Positions 8,017 to 15,331 of a stretch of DNA of 38,841 nt are shown here, in pieces. The stretch's first letter is position 1, and every line of letters starts with the position of its first letter. A program made the position numbers and the translations under genes. Source of the stretch: an uncultured Alphaproteobacteria bacterium (GTDB lineage Bacteria; Pseudomonadota; Alphaproteobacteria; RF32; CAG-239); contig CANPYS010000018.1 in NCBI GenBank assembly GCA_947588655.1, forward strand, positions 1 to 38,841, given 5' to 3'. The notes beneath the pieces were generated by a model. The model searched no databases. It saw only the letters and a list, made by a program, of their open reading frames with translations, and was not told the origin of the DNA.

Positions 8017-8274
8017 TTATCTCCCTTCATAGTACTTGCAAAAAAAGGTACCTTTTTTTGTGCATTTTTTTAAAAAATAACCTGTTGAAAATTCCAATCT
8101 TTTTTTCTTGACAAGTTGTAAATTATGACGTACCTTTTTTTGAGATACTTCCTTTTCCCCGCTATTGGTTGATTTTCCTTGGGGTTTTGTTTTTTTTTGA
8201 ATCTTTTTTTTCATCATTATCCTAAAACTCTCAAAATCGCCACTCCATTTCATCGTTATCCTGACACTCCTCAA
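8017..8274 (-). CDS. Small Lys-rich open reading frame, doubtful gene
   Basis: Open for 85 codons and ending just upstream of the SGNH gene, whose ribosome site lies in its tail. The predicted product is very basic (KKKIQKKTKPQGKS) and resembles no family I know. Possible starts are ATG at 8253, or the ATGATG near 8214 preceded by AGGATA. Both lie in a duplicated start-like sequence. It also overlaps a perfect palindrome. It may be a leader peptide, a remnant or no gene at all. Confidence 0.25.
   Translation of the reverse strand: MRSVRITMKWSGDFESFRIMMKKKIQKKTKPQGKSTNSGEKEVSQKKVRHNLQLVKKKRLEFSTGYFLKKCTKKGTFFCKYYEGR
8040..8059. repeat. Perfect 20-bp palindrome A7-GGTACC-T7
   Basis: AAAAAAAGGTACCTTTTTTT reads the same on both strands. 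It lies about 25 bp upstream of the SGNH start. It could act as a weak attenuator or protein-binding site; no function is shown. Confidence 0.5.
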
Positions 8275-8276
8275 AA
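8211..8276 (-). repeat. Two imperfect copies of a start-site-like sequence
   Basis: On the minus strand, copy 1 (8236-8211) and copy 2 (8276-8250) both read TTTTGAG, then AGGATAA, then an ATGA start-like motif, spaced 39 bp (13 codons) apart. They differ at a few positions plus one indel. The arrangement looks like a duplicated ribosome-binding/start region at the operon head. Confidence 0.5.
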
Positions 8277-8303
8277 AACGTCATTCTGAGGTGGTTTACC
8301 GCC

Positions 8304-8424
8304 GAAGAATCCAGGTGGAAAAACCTTCCGAATCGTCATCCCAGACTCGTTTCAGAATCTTATAAAGAGATGCTGAAATAAATTCAGCATGACAATAAGG
8401 ATGGTTTTTCCAGCTGGATTCTTC
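8304..8424. repeat. Palindromic intergenic repeat with 22-bp inverted ends
   Basis: The left arm 8304-8325 (GAAGAATCCAGGTGGAAAAA plus CC) and right arm 8403-8424 are reverse complements with one mismatch. Inside is a second hairpin, ATGCTGAA (8370-8377) with TTCAGCAT (8383-8390). The design matches non-coding REP/MITE-like elements. No protein is encoded. Confidence 0.65.
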
Positions 8425-8783
8425 CTCTTGCTCGTAAGTTTTGCGATTAACGCAAAACTAACTCTCTTCGGTCACCGCTCTGTAACGCATGCTGTGGCGT
8501 CTGCCGGCACCTTTGCGCCCAAGACAAGGAAATGCGGAGAGCTTGTGTAGATAGAGTGATTTTTCGCTCAAAAGTACCGCAGTGTACAAATAGGTACATG
8601 AGGACACTTTTGAGCTCAAAATTGCTCTAGATGCCAGCTATACGCATTCCTAAGCTAACATACGCGTTATCTCGCTTTCAAAACACCAATTACTTTTGGT
8701 GTTTTTAGGCTTTAGTGGTTTGCTAAATTGGATTAAATGGTTTATAAATGTATAAAAAAGGAGCCTATCTTTAAGGTGTTAAA
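8425..8783. other. Gene-free structured spacer with three hairpins
   Basis: No credible ORF. Three dyads are visible: AGTTTTGCG/CGCAAAACT (8437-8445 with 8451-8459); GCTCAAAAGT/ACTTTTGAGC (8566-8575 with 8606-8615), enclosing a TGTAC/GTACA stem; and AAAACACCAA/TTGGTGTTTT (8680-8689 with 8696-8705), which with its T-rich 3' side looks like an intrinsic terminator. The middle is richer in G+C than its flanks. It could be the remnant of a mobile element or a non-coding RNA locus. Confidence 0.4.
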
Positions 8784-8807
8784 GTGCAACTTTTTAAGGA
8801 TAGACAA

Positions 8808-9389
8808 ATGATATATGCATATATTCGGTGTTCAACCGATCATCAAAATACACTTAATCAAAAATATGAAATTGAAAAATTTGCAGCTTCGCAAAATCTT
8901 AAAATTGATATTTGGGAAGAGGAAGTCCTCTCCGCGACGACGGATTTTAAAAAGCGTAAATTACATAAGCTTTTGTGCCAATTGAAGAAAGGTGATATTT
9001 TAATTTCAACTGAACTTTCACGCCTAGGGCGAAATTTATTATAAGTTATGAGTATTTTGCACAATTGTATGAATAGAGAATGTCAAGTCTGGACTATTAA
9101 GGAAAATTATAAGTTAGGTGCCGATATTCAAAGTAAAGTGTTGGCTTTTGCTTTTTCTCTTTCGGCAGAGATTGAACGTAATCTTATTTCACAACGCACA
9201 AAAGAATCCCTTTGTCGTGTTAAGGCTGAAGGTCGGCACTTGGGACGACCGTTCGGTTTTAAATACCAAAAACTTGAAAAACATGCAGAACAAGTTTATC
9301 AAATGCATGATAATTTTGCGACAAAAGCAAAAATTGCTCGTACTTTTGGTGTGAGTTGGATTACTGTTCATCGGTTTTTGCAAAGATAA
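8808..9389 (+). pseudogene. Serine recombinase (Pin/Mpi-type DNA invertase) interrupted by one stop codon
   Basis: The frame from ATG 8808 (AAGGA 7 bp upstream) to 9389 is the right length for an invertase, about 192 residues. It has the resolvase N-terminus YIRCSTDHQNT with the catalytic Ser, SRLGRN, then the Mpi-like CQVWTIKENYKLG, VLAFAFSLSAEIERNLISQRTKE and a C-terminal helix-turn-helix (AKIARTFGVSWITVHRFL). A single TAA at 9042-9044, between GRNLL and VMSILH, breaks it. The frame is unchanged on both sides and the rest is intact, so inactivation looks recent. An ATG at 9048 could restart a catalytically dead C-terminal piece. A read-through product or sequencing error cannot be excluded. 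Confidence 0.85.
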
Positions 9390-9429
9390 TTTTATCTTCT
9401 TTACAAGCTTTTAAAAAACAGTTATAAGC

Positions 9430-10440
9430 GTGCGTATGAATGAAAACGCTTTAACAAAACAATTAATGACATGGTACGCTCAAAATGGGCGCGATTTACC
9501 GTGGCGGCATAAGGGCGGGGCGCATCCTGATCCTTATGTGGTGCTTGTTTCGGAAATTATGCTCCAGCAAACCACCGTCAAGACCGTTTTGAATTATTTT
9601 GAGCGTTTTATGCATCGCTTTCCAACACTCCAGTCTTTAGCGGAAGCGCCGATTGAAGAGGTTTATCTTTATTGGCAGGGGTTGGGCTATTATGCTCGCG
9701 CGCGTTCACTTTATGCCGCGGCTAAAGCTCTTTTTTATGATTATCAGGGGCATTTTCCCGATGATAAAGCGGAAGCCTCCAAGCTTAAAGGCTTGGGTGC
9801 TTACACTTTAGCAAGCTACTTGGCACTCGCTTTTAATAAGCCCGAAACCGTGGTGGATGGTAATGTTATCCGCGTGATGAGCCGGCTTTATCATTTTACA
9901 AAACCTGTTGAAGACATGATGCCCGAAATTAGAAAGCGCGCGGAAGCCTTAACAGATGTACGTCATCCTGCCGATTATGCCTCGGCAATTATGGACTTGG
10001 GCGCTTGTGTTTGTACACCTAAAAATCCGAAATGTAATCAATGCCCATGGCGAGAATCGTGTTTGAGTAAAGATCTGCTTGATGTGGAGCAAATTCCGCA
10101 AAAATCAAAAATCGGGAAGAAAAAATTTGAGGGCTTTGTTTATTTAATTTCGGACGGAAAAGGCGCGGTTTATATCCGTAAGCGGGTTGAAAAAGGCTTG
10201 CTTTCGGGCTTGTACGAATTTCCGTGGTCAGAAAAGCCGATGTTTGAAAAAGCGCAGGATACAGGCGTTGAGGTTTCGCATATCTTTACGCATATTGATA
10301 TGCGCCTTAAAATTATGTGGCTTTGTCAACAAAATATCAAGCTTGACGGTGCTTTTGTGCCGGTTGCTGATTTGAAAAATTTTGCCTTTTCAACGCTTAT
10401 GCGCAAGGTTTTGCAAAAGGGAGGGAAAAATCTGTTATGA
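9430..10440 (+). CDS. mutY: A/G-specific adenine glycosylase MutY
   Basis: A 336-residue DNA repair enzyme that removes adenine mispaired with 8-oxoguanine. Visible motifs are RDLPWR, the catalytic Glu42 in SEIMLQQT, the helix-hairpin-helix LKGLGAYTLASYLA (about 119-132), the catalytic Asp143 in VVDGNVIRVMSRL and a 4Fe-4S cluster C195-x6-C202-x2-C205-x5-C211. The C-terminal 115 residues form the NUDIX-like 8-oxoG recognition domain (GLYEFPW). The GTG at 9430 or the ATG at 9436 are equally possible starts; neither has a strong ribosome site. The downstream gene starts inside its last codons, so they are coupled. Confidence 0.96.
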   Translation: MRMNENALTKQLMTWYAQNGRDLPWRHKGGAHPDPYVVLVSEIMLQQTTVKTVLNYFERFMHRFPTLQSLAEAPIEEVYLYWQGLGYYARARSLYAAAKALFYDYQGHFPDDKAEASKLKGLGAYTLASYLALAFNKPETVVDGNVIRVMSRLYHFTKPVEDMMPEIRKRAEALTDVRHPADYASAIMDLGACVCTPKNPKCNQCPWRESCLSKDLLDVEQIPQKSKIGKKKFEGFVYLISDGKGAVYIRKRVEKGLLSGLYEFPWSEKPMFEKAQDTGVEVSHIFTHIDMRLKIMWLCQQNIKLDGAFVPVADLKNFAFSTLMRKVLQKGGKNLL

Positions 10441-10976
10441 AGAAGTTTTTTGCAAAATTTTTGTTGTTTTTACTTGTTCTGTTCGGTTTATGGATTGGGG
10501 TCACTTATTTGCTTTCGTTTGTTGTGCCTTCAGAATCCGAAACGCGTGCTTCTCGCATTTTGGTTGAGAAAAATTTGCGGCGCTTGACGGTTTTTGATGA
10601 AAACAATCATATTTTGGGGATTTATAAAATCAGTCTCGGGGCGCAACCGAGAGGGCAAAAACTTGAGGAAGGAGACGGCAAAACGCCTGAGGGGAATTAT
10701 GAAATTTCTGCCAAAAATGCCAATACGCCTTATTATCTTTCGCTTTCCATTTCATACCCAACTCGCAAACAAATTATGGAAGCGCGGCGGCGTCAACAAA
10801 ACCCTGGCGGAAATATTGAAATTCACGGCTATCCGAATTGGTTGCCGCAGGTCGCGGGGCATTTTATCTTAAAAAATCGCGATTGGACCAACGGGAGTAT
10901 CGCTCTAGATAACGATGCTATGGATCTCATTTGGTCAACCGTATCTGTTGGCACGCCTATTGAAATTAGGCCTTGA
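10437..10976 (+). CDS. L,D-transpeptidase-like (YkuD fold) protein with Ser in place of the catalytic Cys
   Basis: A 179-residue membrane-anchored protein with a hydrophobic N-terminal helix at about 7-30 and a YkuD/ErfK domain after it. The conserved His is His130 in IEIHGYP. The nucleophile motif, normally x-G-C-I-A-L in this subgroup, reads TNGSIALDN with Ser154 (AGT). The rest of the block (DWTNG, MDLIW, VGTPIEIRP) is conserved. Active members cross-link peptidoglycan 3-3 or attach lipoproteins in the periplasm and need the Cys. This copy may therefore be inactive, altered in chemistry, or hit by a one-base change (TGT to AGT). It overlaps mutY by 4 bp. Confidence 0.85.
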   Translation: MKKFFAKFLLFLLVLFGLWIGVTYLLSFVVPSESETRASRILVEKNLRRLTVFDENNHILGIYKISLGAQPRGQKLEEGDGKTPEGNYEISAKNANTPYYLSLSISYPTRKQIMEARRRQQNPGGNIEIHGYPNWLPQVAGHFILKNRDWTNGSIALDNDAMDLIWSTVSVGTPIEIRP

Positions 10977-11039
10977 TTATTTTAATCAAATTTAAACCAT
11001 ATCCTTATAAAATTGCGCCAGCAAAAAAGGAGCGTAACA

Positions 11040-11738
11040 GTGCCACACTTTTATAGCCGATATTTTACACAAAGCCAAAAGCCCCAAAAACTTTTGATTT
11101 TTTTGCATGGTTATAATAATACGCTTTTAGAAATGAAGCCTTTTCTTGAAACACTTTCAAATACTGTCCAAGGGCTTGTTGTTGCCGCGCCGCAAGGTAA
11201 ATCGCACTCCGATAAAGAACCAAACCGTAAAAGTTGGTATAAGATTTCAGGCTTTGATGCCGGCGGTCGGCGGCTTAAAGAAGAAACAAGCGTTGAAGAA
11301 ATTGCTGATATTTATAATCAGGCCGCGCCGATTTTATCGGTTACCGCGCGCGAGATGAACGCTTATATTGACGATGTTCAAAAAAAATATGGGCTTGATG
11401 ATGAACATACATATATTGCTGGTTTTTCGCAAGGCGCTATGCTTGCTATTTGGACAGCGCTTATTCGCAAGCGTAATTTGGCCGGTTGTTTTGCGCTTTC
11501 GGGCTTGGCGGCGGCGCATCAGGCGCTTGATTCTCAATTGGCGTCTTCGCCGAAAGTCTATTTGTTTCACGGGTTAAAGGATAAACAAGTCCTTTTTAAA
11601 TGTCTGCCTTATACAAAACAATGGCTTGAGAATAAGAATATTCCTGTTCATGTGCAGATTCTTGAAAATACGGGACATGAAATTTGCCCGCAAGAACTTG
11701 CTTTTATGGCCAATATTATGAATCAACCTTTGTTTTAA
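11040..11738 (+). CDS. Alpha/beta-hydrolase, phospholipase/carboxylesterase family
   Basis: A 232-residue serine hydrolase of the YpfH/carboxylesterase group. The oxyanion segment is IFLHGYNN, the nucleophile is Ser130 in AGFSQGAM, and the triad is completed by Asp181 (HGLKDKQV) and His213 (NTGHEI). The GTG at 11040 is preferred to the longer TTG frame at 11013 because AAAGGAG lies within that extension at proper spacing from the GTG. No signal peptide, so it is cytoplasmic. Family members cleave short-chain esters or lysophospholipids; the natural substrate is unknown. It lies 63 bp after the transpeptidase-like gene and shortly before msrAB. Confidence 0.85.
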   Translation: MPHFYSRYFTQSQKPQKLLIFLHGYNNTLLEMKPFLETLSNTVQGLVVAAPQGKSHSDKEPNRKSWYKISGFDAGGRRLKEETSVEEIADIYNQAAPILSVTAREMNAYIDDVQKKYGLDDEHTYIAGFSQGAMLAIWTALIRKRNLAGCFALSGLAAAHQALDSQLASSPKVYLFHGLKDKQVLFKCLPYTKQWLENKNIPVHVQILENTGHEICPQELAFMANIMNQPLF

Positions 11739-11785
11739 TGAATTTATTTGAGCCAAGCTTATATTTGCTCTTAAAGGAGAATGAA

Positions 11786-12655
11786 ATGAGTTTGTCGGAA
11801 GCTTTTTTTGCTGCTGGTTGCTTTTGGGGTGTTCAGGCGGCATTTGACCAAGTGCCGGGCGTGATAGAAACGGAAGTCGGTTATATGGGTGGTACGCTTG
11901 AAAATCCAACTTATGAACGTGTTTCAAAAGGCGATACAGGCTATGCCGAATCGGTTAAAGTGGTCTATGATAACAAGGTCGTGAGCTATGAAAATTTGCT
12001 CAATGTCTTTTTTAATATGCATGATCCCACCACCAAAAATCGGCAAGGGCCTGATGTCGGGACGCAATATCGTTCGGTTATTTTTTATGTGAATGAAAAT
12101 CAAAAACAAACCGCCTTAGAACTTATTGAAAACCTTAATCGCTCGGGGCTTTTGAAAACGCCGATTGTGACAGAAGTTGTGCCAGCGGGCAAATTTTATA
12201 AGGCGGAAGATTATCATCAGAAATATTTTGAAAAACAAGGGCGTGCCGCCACTTGTCATAGCGTCCATTATCAGCTTGTGAATTTGTCTGACAAAGAGTG
12301 GCAAGAGAAACTCTCGGCTGAAAAATATCAAATTTTGCGGCAAAAGGGCACAGAAAGGCCGTTTAGTGGCAAGTATTTTGATTTTGATGAAGACGGCACT
12401 TACGTGTGCGCGGCTTGCGGGAATCCGATTTTTCAATCTGATGCCAAGTTTCAGTCGCCTTGCGGGTGGCCGAGTTTTGATAAAGCTATCCCCGGAAGTG
12501 TTCGCGAAGTGCCGGATTTTAGTCATGGTATGAACAGGGTGGAAGTTTTGTGCGCGCGGTGCGGTTCGCATTTGGGGCATGTTTTTCAAGACGGACCGAC
12601 TGAAACCGGTGCGCGTTTTTGCATTAATTCCGGCGCCATGGATTTTGAGCCATAA
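11786..12655 (+). CDS. msrAB: Fused methionine sulfoxide reductase MsrA-MsrB
   Basis: A 289-residue fusion that repairs both S- and R-methionine sulfoxide. The MsrA part opens with GCFWG (catalytic Cys12) and includes the DPTTKNRQGPDVGTQYRS segment. From about residue 165 the MsrB part shows two zinc CxxC pairs (YVCAACG and CARCGSHLGH), GWPSFD and the catalytic RFCINS (Cys279). The start is set by AAAGGAG upstream of ATG 11786; the frame is open further upstream but without a ribosome site. No signal peptide, so it is probably cytoplasmic. It ends directly at a bidirectional terminator. Confidence 0.96.
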   Translation: MSLSEAFFAAGCFWGVQAAFDQVPGVIETEVGYMGGTLENPTYERVSKGDTGYAESVKVVYDNKVVSYENLLNVFFNMHDPTTKNRQGPDVGTQYRSVIFYVNENQKQTALELIENLNRSGLLKTPIVTEVVPAGKFYKAEDYHQKYFEKQGRAATCHSVHYQLVNLSDKEWQEKLSAEKYQILRQKGTERPFSGKYFDFDEDGTYVCAACGNPIFQSDAKFQSPCGWPSFDKAIPGSVREVPDFSHGMNRVEVLCARCGSHLGHVFQDGPTETGARFCINSGAMDFEP

Positions 12656-12682
12656 AAAAAGGGCTTTGAAAGCCCTTTTTTT
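12654..12682. terminator. Bidirectional intrinsic terminator
   Basis: A7-GGGCTT, loop TGA, AAGCCC-T7 forms a perfect hairpin with a U-tract on both strands. It overlaps the stop codon of msrAB and the stop of the convergent outer-membrane-type gene. Confidence 0.9.
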
Positions 12683-13223
12683 AGAATTTGTAACCGACAC
12701 CGACGGTTAATGCGTTGTTGGCAAATGTAACCCAATCGTTTTTAGTGGGGTTAATGATGTACTGCCAAGTGGCATTAACAAAAACGCCGCAACAGATGTC
12801 TACGTCCATACCAGCCTTAAAATTCCAGCGAAAAGTGGAATTTTTGAAATCACCGGTTAAACGATGATATTCTGGCCAGTTTGTTAGCCCGACTAACCCG
12901 AAGAATTGAATCTTCTTTCCAAAATAAACCCCTAAGGCAGGATTAAAATAGAAAATTTCTTTCTGTCGGGAAGGACATCTGGCAACTTTGTCGGCAATTC
13001 CTTCAATTTCAGGAATTTCTACTTCGCTCCAGCCTACATCAATCTGTAACATGATGTTGCAGAACTGAAGACCAGTGAAAAAGCCAACAATCGGCTGGTT
13101 TCCCTTGAAATTATAGCCGCTGTAAATGCCATCGCGAACAGTTAGACAGGGGCCATAATAACATTGTGCTCGGCTCTCAAAACAAACTAACGTTAGAAAG
13201 CCTAGGAATAATAATTTTTTCAT
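12681..13223 (-). CDS. Exported beta-barrel-like outer membrane protein, unknown role
   Basis: A 180-residue protein with a clear signal peptide (MKKLLFLGFLTLVCFESRA, predicted cleavage before QC). The mature part alternates polar and aromatic residues in strand-like blocks (GFFTGLQF, FYFNPALGVYFG, IQFFGLVG, WNFKAGMDVD, ALTVGVGYKF) and ends in a terminal Phe, which is typical of outer-membrane barrels recognised by BamA. Six Cys in the mature part are unusual for such proteins. I do not recognise a named family. It is monocistronic, convergent with msrAB and divergent from cca. Confidence 0.65.
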   Translation of the reverse strand: MKKLLFLGFLTLVCFESRAQCYYGPCLTVRDGIYSGYNFKGNQPIVGFFTGLQFCNIMLQIDVGWSEVEIPEIEGIADKVARCPSRQKEIFYFNPALGVYFGKKIQFFGLVGLTNWPEYHRLTGDFKNSTFRWNFKAGMDVDICCGVFVNATWQYIINPTKNDWVTFANNALTVGVGYKF

Positions 13224-13340
13224 AGATATAATATTTGTTTTCTGAAAAGTAAGTTACACTTATTTTATCAAAAATGCAATAAAAAAATCACGCTTGATTT
13301 CTTTTTTAAAACTTTTATAGTTTTCCTAAAGGAGAAAAAT

Positions 13341-14438
13341 TTGAAAATTTATCAGGTTGGCGGCGCTGTCCGCGATAAAATTTTACATTTGTCGCCGCAT
13401 GACATAGATTATGTGGTTGTTGGCGCAAGCTTTGAGGAAATGCGCGCACTTGGGTTTCAAGAAGTGGGGCAGGGGTTTCCGGTGTTTTTGCACCCTCAAA
13501 CCAAGGAAGAATACGCTCTAGCGCGGCGTGAAACAAAATCAGGTGACAAACATACGGATTTTAAGTTTGATTTTTCGCCTGATGTGAAGCTTGTGGAAGA
13601 TTTGGCACGGCGCGATTTTACTTGCAACGCTATTGCTTTTGACCCTGAAACACAAATATATATTGACCCTTTTGACGGGCAAAAAGATATTCAAAACAAA
13701 ATTTTGCGCGCGGTAAATCACGAACACTTTGTGGAAGATCCGCTCCGTGTCTTAAGGCTTTGTCGCTTTGCCGCACAACTTGATTTTAAGCCTTTTCCTG
13801 AAACATTTGAACTTTGCAAAAAGATGACGGCTTCCGGTATGCTGTCACACTTGAGCGGTGAGCGTCTTTGGGGCGAGTTTTTAAAGGCTATGATGACACC
13901 GCGTTTTTATGTTTTTATTGAATTAATGTCTGCTTTGCATGCTTTGCCTTTTAAACCTGATGAGCGGACAATTACCGCTTTAAAGGCTTCGGCTTTTCAA
14001 ACGCCACTTGTTCAGTTTGCTGTTTTGCTTTGTCCTGTTAAAAAATTGATTTTGAGTTTCTGCACGCGTTATAAAACGCCTCTTCGGTTTAAAAATTTTG
14101 CTTTGCGTTGTGCTACATCTCAACCCAAATTTGAACGTATATTTAAGATGAAAGCCTCAAATCTTTATGATTTGGCGGCGTCATTATGTATCGGGCATGT
14201 GTGGTATGTTGATGAGTTTATAGAAGTTTGTCGTGCCTTTTCACAAGATACTTCAGATGTGTTTGAAGAAAAAGCCCACTTTTTGAAAACAGTTTGCTCG
14301 GTTTTGCAAAATATTAAGGCGCAAAATTTGCCCGCGTTTTATACGCTACCTCAAGATGCTTCCTTGGGGCAAAAACTCCGCGAATTTCGGATAAAACAAA
14401 TTGATGCGCTGAGGGTAAAAATCAAACTTGAAAAATAA
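13341..14438 (+). CDS. cca: tRNA nucleotidyltransferase (CCA-adding/poly(A) polymerase family)
   Basis: A 365-residue class II nucleotidyltransferase that adds or repairs the tRNA 3' CCA. It begins with the active-site motif GGAVRDK and the two metal aspartates DID (21 and 23), then RRDFTCNAIAFD (about 93-104), DPFDGQKDI and EDPLRVLRLCRFA. The start is a TTG at 13341, chosen because AAAGGAG sits 6-7 bp upstream and the active-site motif begins only a few residues later. The C-terminal half is poorly conserved, as usual. It is first in a same-strand run with lpxI, lpxB and comEC. Confidence 0.93.
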   Translation: MKIYQVGGAVRDKILHLSPHDIDYVVVGASFEEMRALGFQEVGQGFPVFLHPQTKEEYALARRETKSGDKHTDFKFDFSPDVKLVEDLARRDFTCNAIAFDPETQIYIDPFDGQKDIQNKILRAVNHEHFVEDPLRVLRLCRFAAQLDFKPFPETFELCKKMTASGMLSHLSGERLWGEFLKAMMTPRFYVFIELMSALHALPFKPDERTITALKASAFQTPLVQFAVLLCPVKKLILSFCTRYKTPLRFKNFALRCATSQPKFERIFKMKASNLYDLAASLCIGHVWYVDEFIEVCRAFSQDTSDVFEEKAHFLKTVCSVLQNIKAQNLPAFYTLPQDASLGQKLREFRIKQIDALRVKIKLEK

Positions 14439-14488
14439 AATTTTTATGTTAAACTGTACCTTATTGTTGACTATTGATAGATTTTAAT

Positions 14489-15331
14489 ATGGAAAAATCA
14501 CAAAAAAAACTCGGTATTATTGCCGGCGGCGGGATTATTCCCAAACTTTTAATTGATTTTTGTAAAGAAAGTGGTCGCCCTTATTTTGCGCTTGCGATTG
14601 AGGGCAACGCTGATCGGGCGTATTTTGATAAAAGCGTTCATTGTCAATGGATTAGAATCGGACAAGCCGGAACGGGCTTTAAGCGCTTTTTGGAAGAACA
14701 AGTGGAAGAAGTTGTGATGATTGGCACTATTCATCGCCCGACGTTGGCTGAGCTTGTGCCTGATTTGAGAACCACGGCTTTTTTTGCTAAACTTGGTATA
14801 AAATCTATTGGTGATGACGGCATTTTACGTGCGCTTGTGAAGGAAATTGAGTCGGAAAAAATGCGTGTGGTCGGCGTGCATGAAGTGATGCCTGAGCTCT
14901 TGGTCAAAGAAGGCAATTTGACTTCACATAAACCCGACAAACAAGCCAAAGCCGATATTGCGCGTGGCGTTGAAGTGGCATGGAGCTTGGGGCAACTTGA
15001 TGTTGGGCAGGCGGTTGTGGTGCAACAAGGTTTGGTTTTGGGCGTTGAAGGTATTGAAGGTACTGATGAGCTGATTAAACGTTGTCAAAATTATCGGCGC
15101 AAAGGCGAGGGCGGTGTTTTGGTCAAGCTTCGTAAACCGCAACAGGATATGCGTATTGATTTGCCGACCATTGGTGTTAGAACTGTTGAAAATGCGTATC
15201 AAAGCGGCTTAAAAGGCTTGGCTGTTCATGCCGGTAATGCCTTGATTGTTGATGAAAAAGCCGTGTTGGCGTTGGCTCAAAAATATAAAATGTTTTTGGT
15301 TGGTATTAATCCGGAGGATTGGCGAAAATGA
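14489..15331 (+). CDS. lpxI: UDP-2,3-diacylglucosamine diphosphatase LpxI
   Basis: A 280-residue cytoplasmic enzyme of lipid A synthesis that hydrolyses UDP-2,3-diacylglucosamine to lipid X, replacing LpxH in many alphaproteobacteria. The LpxI hallmarks are the N-terminal LGIIAGGGIIPKLL, GTIHRP, LGIKSIGDDGILRALV, VGVHEVMPELL, GQAVVVQQGLVLGVEGIEGTD and the C-terminal LPTIGVRTVENA followed by the AGNALIVD segment. The ATG at 14489 is taken as start; a TTG at 14474 is possible. Its TGA overlaps the lpxB start by 4 bp (ATGA), so LpxI and LpxB, consecutive enzymes, are co-translated. Confidence 0.95.
   Translation: MEKSQKKLGIIAGGGIIPKLLIDFCKESGRPYFALAIEGNADRAYFDKSVHCQWIRIGQAGTGFKRFLEEQVEEVVMIGTIHRPTLAELVPDLRTTAFFAKLGIKSIGDDGILRALVKEIESEKMRVVGVHEVMPELLVKEGNLTSHKPDKQAKADIARGVEVAWSLGQLDVGQAVVVQQGLVLGVEGIEGTDELIKRCQNYRRKGEGGVLVKLRKPQQDMRIDLPTIGVRTVENAYQSGLKGLAVHAGNALIVDEKAVLALAQKYKMFLVGINPEDWRK

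Noticed and set aside
9048-9389. Separate functional gene for the recombinase C-terminal half
   Set aside because: It is in the same frame as the upstream half, lacks the catalytic Ser and has no clear ribosome site; one stop codon in a single gene is simpler.
11684-11785. Longer MsrAB start
   Set aside because: It would overlap the end of the esterase gene and add residues before the conserved N-terminus; AAAGGAG before ATG 11786 is decisive.
15319-15327. TTG start extending LpxB by three residues
   Set aside because: GGAGG spacing and the usual MKxxLIAGEPSGD start favour the ATG at 15328.
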